Source of the DNA: Streptomyces spiralis
GTDB taxonomy: Bacteria > Actinomycetota > Actinomycetes > Streptomycetales > Streptomycetaceae
Assembly (NCBI RefSeq): GCF_014654675.1
Contig: NZ_BNBC01000001.1
Coordinates: forward strand, 444,010 to 508,009
Direction of reading: 5' to 3'
Length of the DNA stretch: 64,000 nucleotides
The notes below the pieces were generated by a model. That model made no database searches. It saw nothing but the letters and a program-made list of their open reading frames with translations, and was not told the DNA's origin. Below are positions 43,575-51,712 of the stretch, piece by piece (positions within the stretch are counted from its first letter, which is position 1; every line of letters begins with the position of its first letter). Position numbers and translations under genes: made by a program.

Positions 43575-44207
43575 ATGAACCTCACCGTCTTCGGCGCCAC
43601 GGGCGGCATCGGCCAGGAGATCGTCCGGCAGGCGCTGGCCGCCGGTCACCAGGTGACCGCCGTCGTACGTGACCCGGCCCGGCTGACCGTGACCGGCCGG
43701 GGCCTGGAGGTGTTCCGCGCCGACCTGGCCTCCCCGGAGGCCGTGCGTCCGGCCGTGGCGGGCCGGGACGCGGTGCTGTCCGGACTGGGCGCGCGCAGCC
43801 GCAAGGACGCCGGGGTGGCGACCCGGCTCACCCGTACGGTGCTGGGCGCAATGGAGGCGGAAGGGGTACGGCGGCTGCTCGTGGTCAGCGCGGGCCCGGT
43901 GGGCCCCGAGCCGGCCGACGCCGGCGCCGTGGACCGGACGGCGCGCAAGGTGATCTCGGCGCTCCTGAAGGACGTCTACGCCGACCTGCGCGAGATGGAG
44001 GCCGAACTGGCCCGCAGCACCACGGACTGGACGGTGGTCCGCCCGCCCCGCCTCCAGAACAAGCCCCTGACCGGCACCTACCGCACGGTCATCGGCGGCT
44101 TCCCGCCCCACGGCCGCTTCATCGCCCGCGCGGACGTGGCCCACGCGATGCTGACCATGCTCGACGACCCGGCGACGGTGAAGCAGGGCGTCGGGGTGGC
44201 GTACTGA
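43575..44207 (+). CDS. NAD(P)H-binding atypical SDR (NmrA/BVR-B-like)
   Basis: 210 aa from ATG at 43575 with AGGAGAG upstream. The N-terminal Rossmann motif (NLTVFGATGGIGQEIVRQAL) and the NADP-type loop (VTAVVRDPARL) are clear. No YxxxK catalytic pair is evident, as in NmrA-like and biliverdin-reductase-like members. Such proteins act as quinone reductases or redox sensors. Likely induced when the divergent TetR protein releases the shared operators. Substrate unknown. Confidence 0.82.
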   Translation: MNLTVFGATGGIGQEIVRQALAAGHQVTAVVRDPARLTVTGRGLEVFRADLASPEAVRPAVAGRDAVLSGLGARSRKDAGVATRLTRTVLGAMEAEGVRRLLVVSAGPVGPEPADAGAVDRTARKVISALLKDVYADLREMEAELARSTTDWTVVRPPRLQNKPLTGTYRTVIGGFPPHGRFIARADVAHAMLTMLDDPATVKQGVGVAY

Positions 44208-44244
44208 CGCCCGTCGGCGGGGTGTCTCCCCCGGAGGCCTGCCG

Positions 44245-45300
44245 TCAGAGGCTCACGCCCACTGTCACCGGCTCGTTCACCAGGGTGATGCCGAACGCCT
44301 CGCGGACCCCGGCCACGACCTCGCGGGCCAGGGCCAGCAGGTCCTCGGTGGTCGCCCCGCCGCGGTTGGTGAGGGCGAGGGTGTGCTTGGTGGAGATCCG
44401 GGCCGGCCCGCTGCCGTAGCCCTTGGTGAAGCCCGCCTTGTCGATCAGCCAGGCCGCCGAGGTCTTGGTGTGGCCCTCGCCGGCCGGGTACGCGGGCGGC
44501 TCGACGCCCTCGCCCAGCCGCTCCCGCACGCGCGCGCGGAACACGGCGAAGTCGGCGTCCGTGAGGATCGGGTTGGTGAAGAAGGACCCTGCCGACCAGG
44601 TGTCGTGGTCCTCGGGGTCCAGCACCATGCCCTTCCCGGCGCGCAGCTTCAGCACCGTGTCCCGGGCGGTGGCCAGCGGCACCCTGTCGCCCGCCGCCAC
44701 GCCCAGCACCCGCGCCGTCTCGGCGTACTTGACGGGCGCCGACAGCCCTCCGGCGTCCTCCAGCTCGAAGCGGACGCGCAGGACGACGTACCGCTCGGGG
44801 TCGGCCTTGAAGCGGCTGTGGCGGTAGGAGAACGCGCACTCCTCGTTGGCCAGGGTCACCGTCTCGCCCGCCCTGCGGTCGTAGGCGACGACCTCGGTGA
44901 TGGTGGCGGAGACCTCCTGGCCGTACGCCCCGACGTTCTGGATCGGGGTGGCGCCCGCGGAGCCCGGGATGCCGGACAGGCATTCGATGCCGGCGAGCCC
45001 CGCCTCGACGGCGCGGGCGACCGCGTCGGTCCACACCTCGCCGGCGGCCAGCTCCAGCGTCGTGCCGCGGAGCTCGAAGCCGCGGGTGGCGATGCGCAGG
45101 GCGGTGCCGTCGAAGCCCTTGTCACCGATGACCAGGTTCGAGCCGCCGCCGATCACCAGCAGCGGCGTACCGGCGGCGTCGGCCTCGCGGACGGCGGCGA
45201 TCACCTCGGCGTCGGTCGTCGCGGTGATCAGCCGGGTCGCGGGGCCGCCCAGCCGGAAGGTGGTCAGCGGGGCCAGGGGCGCGTCGTGGAGTTCCTGCAC
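44245..45300 (-). CDS. murB: UDP-N-acetylenolpyruvoylglucosamine reductase
   Basis: 351 aa from GTG at 45300. MurB reduces UDP-GlcNAc-enolpyruvate to UDP-MurNAc using NADPH and FAD, the second committed step of peptidoglycan synthesis. The FAD-binding block (VIGGGSNLVIGD), the GIPGSAGATPIQNVGAYGQE motif, the SYRHSRFK arginine/tyrosine region, and the catalytic serine in AGSFFTNPIL are present. Its position next to the MaoC genes and rpmG is conserved in streptomycetes. Confidence 0.96.
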   Translation of the reverse strand: MQELHDAPLAPLTTFRLGGPATRLITATTDAEVIAAVREADAAGTPLLVIGGGSNLVIGDKGFDGTALRIATRGFELRGTTLELAAGEVWTDAVARAVEAGLAGIECLSGIPGSAGATPIQNVGAYGQEVSATITEVVAYDRRAGETVTLANEECAFSYRHSRFKADPERYVVLRVRFELEDAGGLSAPVKYAETARVLGVAAGDRVPLATARDTVLKLRAGKGMVLDPEDHDTWSAGSFFTNPILTDADFAVFRARVRERLGEGVEPPAYPAGEGHTKTSAAWLIDKAGFTKGYGSGPARISTKHTLALTNRGGATTEDLLALAREVVAGVREAFGITLVNEPVTVGVSL

Positions 45301-45366
45301 GCGCCCAAGACTACGAGACCCCGCCGACAGCCCCGTACGCCGACGACGCGCCCGGTGCGCGGGCCG

Positions 45367-45795
45367 TCAGGCCAGTCGTACGACCGCGCGGGACATCCCG
45401 AGGACCTTCTGGCCCTCGCTGGTCGCCGTCAGGTCGACCCGCACGGTGTTGTCGTCGAGCTTGGCCGCGACCTTGCCGACGACCTCGATCAGGGCCCCCT
45501 TGTCGTCGTTCGGGACGACGACGGGCTTGGTGAAGCGCACGCCGTACTCCACGACGGCACCGGGGTCGCCCACCCAGTCGGTGACGACGCGGATCGCCTC
45601 GGCCATGGTGAACATGCCGTGCGCGATCACGTCCGGCAGCCCGACCTCCTTGGCGAACTTCTCGTTCCAGTGGATCGGGTTGAAGTCCCCGGACGCGCCC
45701 GCGTACTGCACGAGGGTGGCGCGGGTCACGGGGAAGGTCTGGGCCGGCAGTTCGGTGCCGACCTCGACGTCGTCGTAGGCGATCTTCGCCGTCAT
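45367..45795 (-). CDS. MaoC-fold (R)-hydroxyacyl dehydratase subunit, HadB-like
   Basis: 142 aa. The hot-dog fold with the hydratase-2 motif (YAGASGDFNPIHWNEKFAKE, Asp and His being catalytic) predicts dehydration of 3-hydroxyacyl-ACP/CoA. The partner gene upstream lacks this full motif, and the two probably form a heterodimer like mycobacterial HadA/HadB. A 7-nt gap separates them. Confidence 0.85.
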   Translation of the reverse strand: MTAKIAYDDVEVGTELPAQTFPVTRATLVQYAGASGDFNPIHWNEKFAKEVGLPDVIAHGMFTMAEAIRVVTDWVGDPGAVVEYGVRFTKPVVVPNDDKGALIEVVGKVAAKLDDNTVRVDLTATSEGQKVLGMSRAVVRLA

Positions 45796-45802
45796 CGGTT
45801 CC

Positions 45803-46255
45803 TCACGCCTCCTCGGCCGCGCGGGCCACCAGCTTGGTCCATGCGGTCACGACGTGCTCGCCCGCCTCGTCGTGCACCTCGCCACGGATGTCCAGGATGT
45901 CGTTGCCGGCCAGGGACTTGATCGCCTCGATGGTGGAGGTGACCGTCAGCCGGTCACCGGCCCGCACCGGCCGGGTGTAGGCGAACTTCTGGTCGCCGTG
46001 CACCACACGGCTGTAGTCGAGGCCGAGCTGCGGGTCCTGGACGACCTGTCCGGCGGCCTTGAAGGTGATCGCGAAGACGAAGGTCGGCGGGGCGATCACA
46101 TCGGAGTGGCCGAGCGCCTTGGCCGCCTCGGGGTCCGTGTACGCCGGGTTGGCGTCCCCCACGGCCTCCGCGAACTCGCGGATCTTCTCCCGGCCCACCT
46201 CGTAGGGGGCGGTGGGCGGGTAGGACCGCCCCACGAAGGTCTGGTCGAGCGCCAT
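45803..46255 (-). CDS. MaoC-fold dehydratase partner subunit, HadA-like (N-terminal MaoC domain)
   Basis: 150 aa. The start MALDQTFVGRSYPPTAPYEV and the FAEAVGDANPAYTDPEAA block are typical of the FAS1-like dehydratase domain that pairs with a catalytic MaoC subunit. The context rpmG-HadA-HadB is the same as in mycobacteria, where the complex acts in long-chain fatty acid elongation. In a streptomycete the physiological acyl substrate is unknown. Confidence 0.85.
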   Translation of the reverse strand: MALDQTFVGRSYPPTAPYEVGREKIREFAEAVGDANPAYTDPEAAKALGHSDVIAPPTFVFAITFKAAGQVVQDPQLGLDYSRVVHGDQKFAYTRPVRAGDRLTVTSTIEAIKSLAGNDILDIRGEVHDEAGEHVVTAWTKLVARAAEEA

Positions 46256-46302
46256 GGCTCGGCACCTCCTGGTGTCAGCTGTGGTCGTGCGGATGGTTCA
46301 GA

Positions 46303-46348
46303 TGGATCAGTCGCGGATCAACGGGATCAGCGGGATCAGCAGGATCAG
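46303..46348. repeat. Short imperfect tandem repeat of GGGATCAGC
   Basis: Five GGATCA-containing units at 8-10 nt spacing lie between the HadA-like gene start and the rpmG terminator. No function is apparent. Confidence 0.4.
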
Positions 46349-46354
46349 AAACAA

Positions 46355-46390
46355 CATGAGGCCGCCCCCTGGTGCGGGGGCGGCCTCATG
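46355..46390 (-). terminator. Intrinsic terminator of rpmG
   Basis: CATGAGGCCGCCCCC and GGGGGCGGCCTCATG form a perfect 15-bp stem with a 6-nt loop directly after the rpmG stop, ahead of the HadA-like gene on the same strand. Confidence 0.85.
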
Positions 46391-46402
46391 TATGAGCCTG
46401 AT

Positions 46403-46567
46403 TTATCGCGTCTCGCGGTGCGCGGTGTGCGCGTTGCAACGCGGGCAGTGCTTCTTCATCTCAAGACGGTCCGGGTTGTTACGCCGATTCTTCTTGGTGA
46501 TGTAGTTCCGCTCCTTGCACTCCACGCAGGCCAGCGTGATCTTCGGGCGGACGTCGGTGGCAGCCAC
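46403..46567 (-). CDS. rpmG: 50S ribosomal protein L33
   Basis: 54 aa from GTG at 46567, with AAGGAGC about 7 nt upstream. Four cysteines in two CxxC pairs (CVEC, CPRC) form a zinc ribbon. This is therefore the zinc-containing paralogue, distinct from the cysteine-free form made under zinc starvation. The body ([20 protein letters not shown]) is highly conserved. tRNA-Met and tRNA-Thr lie just upstream on the same strand. Confidence 0.96.
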   Translation of the reverse strand: MAATDVRPKITLACVECKERNYITKKNRRNNPDRLEMKKHCPRCNAHTAHRETR

Positions 46568-46653
46568 GTGAGTGCTCCTTGACGAACGGGTAGTTATTAA
46601 CGCAAGAAAGAGTAGCCGATCGAAGGACCGACCCCGCAATCGGCTACTGTGAG

Positions 46654-46726
46654 TAGCGGTGACCGGACTTGAACCGGTGACACAGCGATTATGAGCCGCT
46701 TGCTCTACCGACTGAGCTACACCGCT
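46654..46726 (-). tRNA. tRNA-Met (CAT)
   Basis: 73 nt. Acceptor stem AGCGGTG/CACCGCT, D-arm TAGCTCAGTCGGTAGAGC, anticodon loop CTCATAA with CAT, and T-loop CGGTTCAAGTCCG are regular. The acceptor stem begins with a paired A-T, so it is more likely an elongator than an initiator. It is one of a pair with tRNA-Thr. Confidence 0.95.
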
Positions 46727-46772
46727 GCGATGCGATCGGACCCCGCCTTGCGACGGGAACCTCTCACACCAG

Positions 46773-46845
46773 AGCCCCAAAACGGAATCGAACCGTTGAC
46801 CTTCTCCTTACCATGGAGACGCTCTGCCGACTGAGCTATTGGGGC
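46773..46845 (-). tRNA. tRNA-Thr (GGT)
   Basis: 73 nt. Acceptor GCCCCAA/TTGGGGC, D-arm TAGCTCAGTCGGCAGAGC, anticodon loop ATGGTAA with GGT, and T-loop CGGTTCGATTCCG are regular. It lies 47 nt upstream of tRNA-Met, probably co-transcribed with it and rpmG. Confidence 0.95.
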
Positions 46846-47086
46846 GAGCGATGAAGACATTACACGCTCCGCGGCCGTTCGCCCAAATCCGTTCCGCGCT
46901 CCCCGCGTCCGGGTCCGGAGCCCGATGACCCCGTGGCCACACCGGTACGACTATTGCGCCCCTCCCCCCTCCCGGCGGGCGGTCGCCATAGGCTCGACGC
47001 ACTCTGCGTGATCTTGCGTCCCGTGTCCGCTCGGGCCCCCTGTCCTTCGTCTCCCGCCAGCCCTCGCCTGTCGTACCTGGAGTGCG

Positions 47087-48514
47087 ATGCCCCCCGGTCA
47101 GCCACAGCCGCCCCACTCGTCCCCACCGCACGGTCCCTCCGGCGGTCCGCCGGAACCGGACGGCCTGCTGCTGTGCGGGGCCCGGCTGACCGACGGGCGC
47201 ACCGTGGACGTACGACTGGCCGGCGGGCGCATCGAGGCGGTCGGCACGGCGGGCAGCCTCGGCCGCAGCTCGGGCAGGGGCCCCGGAAGGGCCGGCGCGT
47301 TCGACACGCCCGCCACGCCCGACAGGCCCGACACAGCGGGCGAGCCGAGGCAGCCGGGGGAACGGAGGGAACCAGGGGCACCCGGCGGGCCTGACAAGGC
47401 GAGCGGACCGGGCAGGCCGGGCGGGGGTGCCCCGCGGGACGGCGGCGCCCGTCTGGACCTCACCGGCTATCTGCTCCTGCCGGCCCCGGCGGAGCCGCAC
47501 GCCCACGCCGACACCGCGCTGACCGCCGACAGCGGCGGCCCCGTCTCGTACGACGCGGAGGACGTCCAGCGGCGGGCGACCGAGGCCGCGCTGCTGCAGC
47601 TCGGCCACGGGGCGACCGCCTTGCGCGCACACGTGCGCGTGGGCGACGTCCAGGGACTGGGCGCCCTGAAGGCGGTCCTGCGGGCGCGCCGGGCGCTGCG
47701 TGGACTCACCGAGCTGACGACGGTGGCGGTGCCGCGCGTGCTGACGGGCGCGGCCGGCGCGGACGGGCTGGCGATGCTGCGGGACGCGGTGAAGATGGGC
47801 GCGTGCGTGGTGGGCGGCTGCCCTGACGTGGATCCCGACCCCACGGGCTATGTGGAGGCGGTCCTGGAGGTCGCCTCCGAGCACGGCCGCCCGGTCGACC
47901 TGCACACCGACGGCACGGACCCGGCCCGCCTGGCCCGTATCGCGGCGATGGCGGGCGGGCTGCGCCCCGGAGTGACGCTCAGCCCGTGCGGCGGCCTGTC
48001 GAGGCTGCCCGCCGAGGCGGCCGCGCGCGCCGCGGAGCAGCTGGCCGCTGCCGGGGTGACGGTGGTGTGCCTGCCGCAGGGCGGCTGCGCGGGCGCGGAG
48101 GGGCCCGGGACGGCTCCGGTACGGCTGCTGCGGGCGGCCGGGGTACGGGTGGCCGCGGGCAGCGGCGCCCTACGGGACGTGTCGAACCCGGTGGGGCGCG
48201 GCGACCCGCTGGAGGCGGCCTACCTGCTGGCCTCGCACCACGGACTGCGCCCCGAGGACGCGTACGACGCGGTGAGCGCGTCGGCCCGCGCGGTGCTCGG
48301 CCTGCCCGAGGTACGCGTGGAGGCGGGCTTCGCCGCCGAACTGCTCGCCGTGCGCGGCGAACGGCTCGCGGGGGCGCTGTCGCTCGCGTACAGCCGGATC
48401 GTGGTGCACCAGGGGCGCGTGGTGGCACGGACCAGCGCGGTGCGCGAGTTCTGCGATTCGGCCGCGTCGGTGGAGCTGGGGCTGCCGAGGCAGGGGCGGG
48501 GGGAGCTGTCGTAG
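47087..48514 (+). CDS. Amidohydrolase family protein (cytosine-deaminase-like)
   Basis: 475 aa. A small beta domain (DGLLLCGARLTDGRTVDVRL) precedes a TIM-barrel metal-dependent hydrolase with a HAHAD metal motif (residues about 139-143) and VDLHTDGTDP. The closest shape is the cytosine deaminase/N-acyl-amino-acid amidohydrolase group. Residues 58-122 are an odd Gly/Pro/Arg-rich insertion that splits the N-terminal beta domain and is probably disordered. The usual final metal Asp appears as GSGALRDVSNP, so activity should be tested rather than assumed. Confidence 0.75.
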   Translation: MPPGQPQPPHSSPPHGPSGGPPEPDGLLLCGARLTDGRTVDVRLAGGRIEAVGTAGSLGRSSGRGPGRAGAFDTPATPDRPDTAGEPRQPGERREPGAPGGPDKASGPGRPGGGAPRDGGARLDLTGYLLLPAPAEPHAHADTALTADSGGPVSYDAEDVQRRATEAALLQLGHGATALRAHVRVGDVQGLGALKAVLRARRALRGLTELTTVAVPRVLTGAAGADGLAMLRDAVKMGACVVGGCPDVDPDPTGYVEAVLEVASEHGRPVDLHTDGTDPARLARIAAMAGGLRPGVTLSPCGGLSRLPAEAAARAAEQLAAAGVTVVCLPQGGCAGAEGPGTAPVRLLRAAGVRVAAGSGALRDVSNPVGRGDPLEAAYLLASHHGLRPEDAYDAVSASARAVLGLPEVRVEAGFAAELLAVRGERLAGALSLAYSRIVVHQGRVVARTSAVREFCDSAASVELGLPRQGRGELS

Positions 48515-48597
48515 AAAGCCGCAGAGGAGAGGGGGCGCAGGGGAGTTGGCCTCAAGTCGTGCGGCGGACGGGGCCGTCCGGGCGTACGGTCGGAAAC

Positions 48598-49254
48598 ATG
48601 CGCATTGTCATCGCTGGTGGTCATGGTCAGATCGCGCTGCGGCTGGAGCGGCTGCTCACCGCGCGCGGGGACGAGGTCGCGGGGATCATCCGCCGCGCCG
48701 AACAGGGCGACGACCTGCGGGCGGCCGGCGCCGAACCGGTCGTGCTGGATCTGGAGTCCGCCTCGGTGGAGGAGGTCGCCGAACGGCTGCGGGGCGCCGA
48801 CGCGGCGGTGTTCGCCGCGGGCGCGGGTCCGGGCAGCGGCGCGGCCCGCAAGGACACGGTGGACAAGGCCGCGGCGGTGCTGTTCGCGGACGCGGCGGTC
48901 CGGGCGGGCGTCCGGCGCCACCTGGTGGTGTCCTCCATGGGCGCGGACGCCCGGCACAGGGGCGACGACGTCTTCGACGTGTACCTGCGCGCCAAGGGCG
49001 CCGCGGACGATCACGTACGCGCCCAGGAGGCCCTCGACTGGACGATCCTGCGCCCCGGTTCGCTGACCGACGAGCCGGGCACCGGGCAGGTCCGTCTGGA
49101 GGCCCACACCGGTCGCGGCTCGGTCCCCCGCGACGACGTGGCCACTGTCCTGGCCGAGCTGGTGGACACCCCGGCGACGGCCGGCCTGACCCTGGAACTC
49201 ATCGGCGGCTCGACCCCGGTGTCGGTGGCGGTGAAGTCGGTGGCGGGGAACTGA
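48598..49254 (+). CDS. NAD(P)H-binding atypical SDR
   Basis: 218 aa from ATG at 48598 (MRIVIAGGHGQIALRLERLL). The Rossmann glycine motif is followed by IIRRAEQGDDL, an ADAAVFAAGAG strand and VVSSMGAD. The YLRAKGAADDHVRAQEALDW segment carries the YxxxK equivalent. It belongs to the NAD(P)H-binding/NmrA-like group. Located 83 nt after the amidohydrolase, possibly in one unit. Substrate is unknown. Confidence 0.85.
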   Translation: MRIVIAGGHGQIALRLERLLTARGDEVAGIIRRAEQGDDLRAAGAEPVVLDLESASVEEVAERLRGADAAVFAAGAGPGSGAARKDTVDKAAAVLFADAAVRAGVRRHLVVSSMGADARHRGDDVFDVYLRAKGAADDHVRAQEALDWTILRPGSLTDEPGTGQVRLEAHTGRGSVPRDDVATVLAELVDTPATAGLTLELIGGSTPVSVAVKSVAGN

Positions 49255-49270
49255 GGGGAAGCGATTCCCG

Positions 49271-49323
49271 AGGAGACTCTCTCCGCGCCGCGTCGGCGCC
49301 GACGCCGGCGGAGTGAGTCTCCT
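49271..49323. terminator. Convergent terminator
   Basis: AGGAGACTCTCTCCGC and GCGGAGTGAGTCTCCT pair with one mismatch around a GC-rich loop, between the SDR gene and the convergent secreted-protein gene. Confidence 0.85.
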
Positions 49324-49349
49324 GGGGGCGGAGGGCCTCTTCGGTTCTT

Positions 49350-49880
49350 CTACGGGTTGTGCAACTCGCAGCCCGTGAAGGTGTCGTGCGAGTCTCCGTT
49401 GACGATGTCACCGTTGCCGCCGCCGCAGTTGACGGTGTCCGGGAGCCCGTCCGAGACGTTGATGACGTCGTTCGCGCCGCCGGTGGTCACGCTGTCGTTG
49501 CCGGTGCCGGCGTCGAGGACGACACGGAAGGTGGCCGCCGGGGCGGTGAAGGAGTCGCCCATGTCACCCAGGTTCGCGTTGAAGTAGCTGACGCCCGCGG
49601 CCTGTCCGCACGTCACCGTGGTCGCGTTGACCTGACGGCAGCCGGGCCCCGCGGCGATCGTGGCCATGTCGGTCACCGTGAGGACTCCGCCGGGTGCCGT
49701 CGTGACGTTCACCTGATTTGTGGCGCCGGGCGCGGCACCGTAGTTGACGAACGAGCCGACGCGGCTGATGGTCGAGCCCGCCGCCGCGGCGGCCGGGGAG
49801 GCGAGCGCCAGCGGCATCACCAGTCCCGCCAGAGCCACCGGGGTCACCGCACATATCAGAGTCCTGCCTGCGATCTTCAT
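49350..49880 (-). CDS. Secreted protein with RTX-like calcium-binding repeats
   Basis: 176 aa. A signal peptide (about 1-34, AAAAA cleavage area) is followed by a Gly/Asn/Asp-rich mature domain. The C-terminal third has degenerate hemolysin-type repeats (LDAGTGNDSVTTGGANDVIN then NCGGGNGDIVNGDSHDTFTG), which in the family bind calcium in a beta-roll. Four cysteines may form disulfides. It is the last chromosomal gene before the integrated element. Its function is unknown; cell-surface or secreted structural roles are possible. Confidence 0.75.
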   Translation of the reverse strand: MKIAGRTLICAVTPVALAGLVMPLALASPAAAAAGSTISRVGSFVNYGAAPGATNQVNVTTAPGGVLTVTDMATIAAGPGCRQVNATTVTCGQAAGVSYFNANLGDMGDSFTAPAATFRVVLDAGTGNDSVTTGGANDVINVSDGLPDTVNCGGGNGDIVNGDSHDTFTGCELHNP

Positions 49881-50050
49881 GCTCTGCGCCTCTCACGCAC
49901 AGGTACGGGCGCCGGACAGCGCCCTCGATGTCAGCGAAACAGAGCGTGATGATCGATGCACTATTTGTTACCGCCTTCGGTGGGGTGGGCCAAGGCGGGC
50001 GGCGAAGAACCCGCCCTGGACCGAACAGCGGCGACCGGGAAACACGAAGA

Positions 50051-50089
50051 AACCCCCTCCAGTCTGCGTTTCCGCAGGTGGAGGGGGTT
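50051..50089 (-). terminator. Terminator of tRNA-Tyr
   Basis: AACCCCCTCCA, GT, CTGCG, TTTC, CGCAG, GT, GGAGGGGGTT forms a long hairpin 9 nt beyond the tRNA 3' end. The minus strand continues TTCTTCG. It served the original tRNA-Tyr transcript. Confidence 0.8.
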
Positions 50090-50097
50090 ACCCAGTG

Positions 50098-50147
50098 TGG
50101 CGGCGCTAGGATTCGAACCTAGGAAGGCTGAGCCGGCAGATTTACAG
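50098..50147 (-). other. Attachment site: 3' half of tRNA-Tyr
   Basis: The minus strand reads CTGTAAATCTGCCGGCTCAG then CCTTCCTAGGTTCGAATCCT and AGCGCCGCCA: a tRNA-Tyr from the anticodon (GTA) to the discriminator A. Upstream sequence (GTGAACCCGGCCCG) does not pair as an anticodon stem or supply a D-arm, so no complete tRNA exists here. This is the scar left when an element integrates through a 3' tRNA identity segment of about 50 bp. The intact tRNA-Tyr should lie at the other end, to the right of the window. Confidence 0.88.
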
Positions 50148-50247
50148 CGGGCCGGGTTCACCTCGTGCGACTTGCGGTTTTCTTTGGACCTGGCGCTGCC
50201 GGGGGACGCGTGGGGGAACGAGAGCGCTGCTCACTGCTGCAACGTGC

Positions 50248-50616
50248 CTACGCTTCAGGCAGCGGAGCGCCCCAAGCACGGTCCGTGAGTTCTCCCCAAA
50301 CTCCCGGGGCGACGGTCCGAGGGTCGACAGCTCCCGAAGGCGCAGACCGCCGATACGTTCCGTTCGGCCGCTCGGAACGGTCGTGCTCCTTGACCCAGAA
50401 CACCCGGCGGACGAACTTGCCCGGCACGTCTCCACTCGGCGCGTCGGAGCGCAGTACGGCGTACCCCACCCTGCGCCCGTTGCCACGCCACGGCACAGGG
50501 CCTCGGCGAGTCGACACAGACAGCTCCACCGACTGCCGTACGTAGTCGAGCCTGTCGATGTCCTCGGTCCAGACGATTCCGTCCTCGTGCTCCAGAGCCT
50601 TGGGGTTCTCCTGCAC
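50248..50616 (-). CDS. Hypothetical cargo protein
   Basis: 122 aa from GTG at 50616 with a strong GGGAGGG 5 nt upstream; a longer open frame is unsupported. The protein is Arg-rich, cytoplasmic, with blocks EHEDGIVWTEDIDRLDYVRQ and VGYAVLRSDAPSGDVPGKFV. I recognise no family. It is the first gene inside the attachment site and lies about 70 nt downstream of the other orphan gene on the same strand, so they may form a pair. Confidence 0.65.
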   Translation of the reverse strand: MQENPKALEHEDGIVWTEDIDRLDYVRQSVELSVSTRRGPVPWRGNGRRVGYAVLRSDAPSGDVPGKFVRRVFWVKEHDRSERPNGTYRRSAPSGAVDPRTVAPGVWGELTDRAWGAPLPEA

Positions 50617-50684
50617 TGGTTCCCTCCCGTTGTCTAGGTGTTGCAGGCCGTGCTGGGCCCGCGGGGAGCCGCCGTTGGCGCGTG

Positions 50685-51266
50685 CTATGCCCTGAGGACG
50701 TCGTTTAGCCCATCGGCCTGCATGACCGCCGAAGCTGCGTAGAGATAGCCGAGGTACCTGTCGTAGGCCACATCGCGTTTTGCGTGCATCGCATCCACTA
50801 GCTCCGGCGGACAGGTTCCACGCCGTAGTTGCTCCAAGCAAGCATGCGCAGATTCCTTGAAGTCGTGCTGACTGCTGGCAAGACGAACGACAGCGCCGAT
50901 AACCGTTGAGGGCCCCTCGATGTAAACCTGAGCTTCTAAGTGCTTGCGCGCACCTGCCTGCTGATCAGAATCCTGGTACAGCTGCTCAGCCACAGCCATG
51001 AACGACTCATGCGCCTCTGAGCGTCCTTGGCGCGCAACGACTGTGGTCCGCGTCAGTATCTCGACGAGCCTGTCGTGCTCCTGCCGCGCCGCCTCCGCAT
51101 ATGCTACGTATGTCCCCTTCCGGGGTTCTCTGATAAGCCTCACGTGCTCAGCTTGTAGCTGTGTACGACTCTGAGAACGCGCAAGGAGAGCGGCCACTAT
51201 GCCGGCGCCTCCCGTGCCAACCGCCCCTACAGCGGCACCGAGTACGGCCGCGAGTCCAGCGTCCAT
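50685..51266 (-). CDS. Hypothetical membrane-anchored helical protein
   Basis: 193 aa from ATG at 51266 (MDAGLAAVLGAAVGAVGTGG). The open frame extends further, but that part reads like translated tRNA-related DNA and is excluded. One N-terminal membrane segment (residues 3-28) is followed by a long helical cytoplasmic region with coiled-coil character (QSRTQLQAEHVRLIREPRKG onward). Similar proteins occur widely as unknowns in streptomycetes. The role in the element is unknown; an accessory or sensing role is only speculation. Confidence 0.7.
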   Translation of the reverse strand: MDAGLAAVLGAAVGAVGTGGAGIVAALLARSQSRTQLQAEHVRLIREPRKGTYVAYAEAARQEHDRLVEILTRTTVVARQGRSEAHESFMAVAEQLYQDSDQQAGARKHLEAQVYIEGPSTVIGAVVRLASSQHDFKESAHACLEQLRRGTCPPELVDAMHAKRDVAYDRYLGYLYAASAVMQADGLNDVLRA

Positions 51267-51712
51267 GGCTGTGAGTCTGGCCTGCGGAAGCCTCAAGGCC
51301 AAGGGCGGCCAGACGAGGACGTCCAAGGCTCCGGACACTCTTTTACAGTCCGCGCTCGGGACAGCCGCCTCTGACCTGGGCGTCGCTGGCTCCAGCCCAG
51401 TGACCGGTGGCCCCGGCGAGGTCGTTAACAAGATTGTGAGGTGCCACTGTCACAGGCAGCCCCTATCGTCGAGCATGTTGGCGCCGAGGATCTGACAGGC
51501 GGGAGGTTCCTGAGATGCAAGCGACGAAAGCGCTGCTCAGGGCACGTTCTCCGCTGCCAGCCAGGGATTCAGCAGACTGGCGACGCCTCCTGGTCTCGGG
51601 AGGACTCTGCCCCACCAGGCCACCGCAGGGGAAGCACGCAGTGACCAGGCATGCCCAGTCAGTGTCGCTATGCTCTCCGCGGGGAAGGCTTAGTCCGCAA
51701 AGGGGAGGGCTG
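51267..51712. other. Intergenic region with degenerate tRNA-like sequence
   Basis: 446 bp between divergent cargo genes. On the minus strand GGCGGCTGTCCCGAGCG followed by CGGACTGTAAAA (about 51345-51372) resembles a tRNA-Tyr 5' half lacking part of the D-arm. Read on the plus strand, 51345-51405 also looks vaguely like a decayed tRNA T-arm. The rest should hold promoters for the HipA-like gene and the orphan gene. A GGGAGG before the ATG at 51515 is a rival start for the kinase frame. Confidence 0.3.

Noticed and set aside
48170..49107. Minus-strand frames under the amidohydrolase and SDR genes
   Set aside because: Shadows of clear plus-strand genes.
51267..51431. 55-residue extension of the orphan membrane protein
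   Set aside because: The peptide (VTGLEPATPRSEAA) is the typical false translation of tRNA-like DNA.
51515..51712. 66-residue N-terminal extension of the HipA-like protein
   Set aside because: It has a ribosome site but reads as unstructured Arg/Ser/Pro sequence; the downstream ATG has a stronger site and fits the fold. Kept as an alternative.
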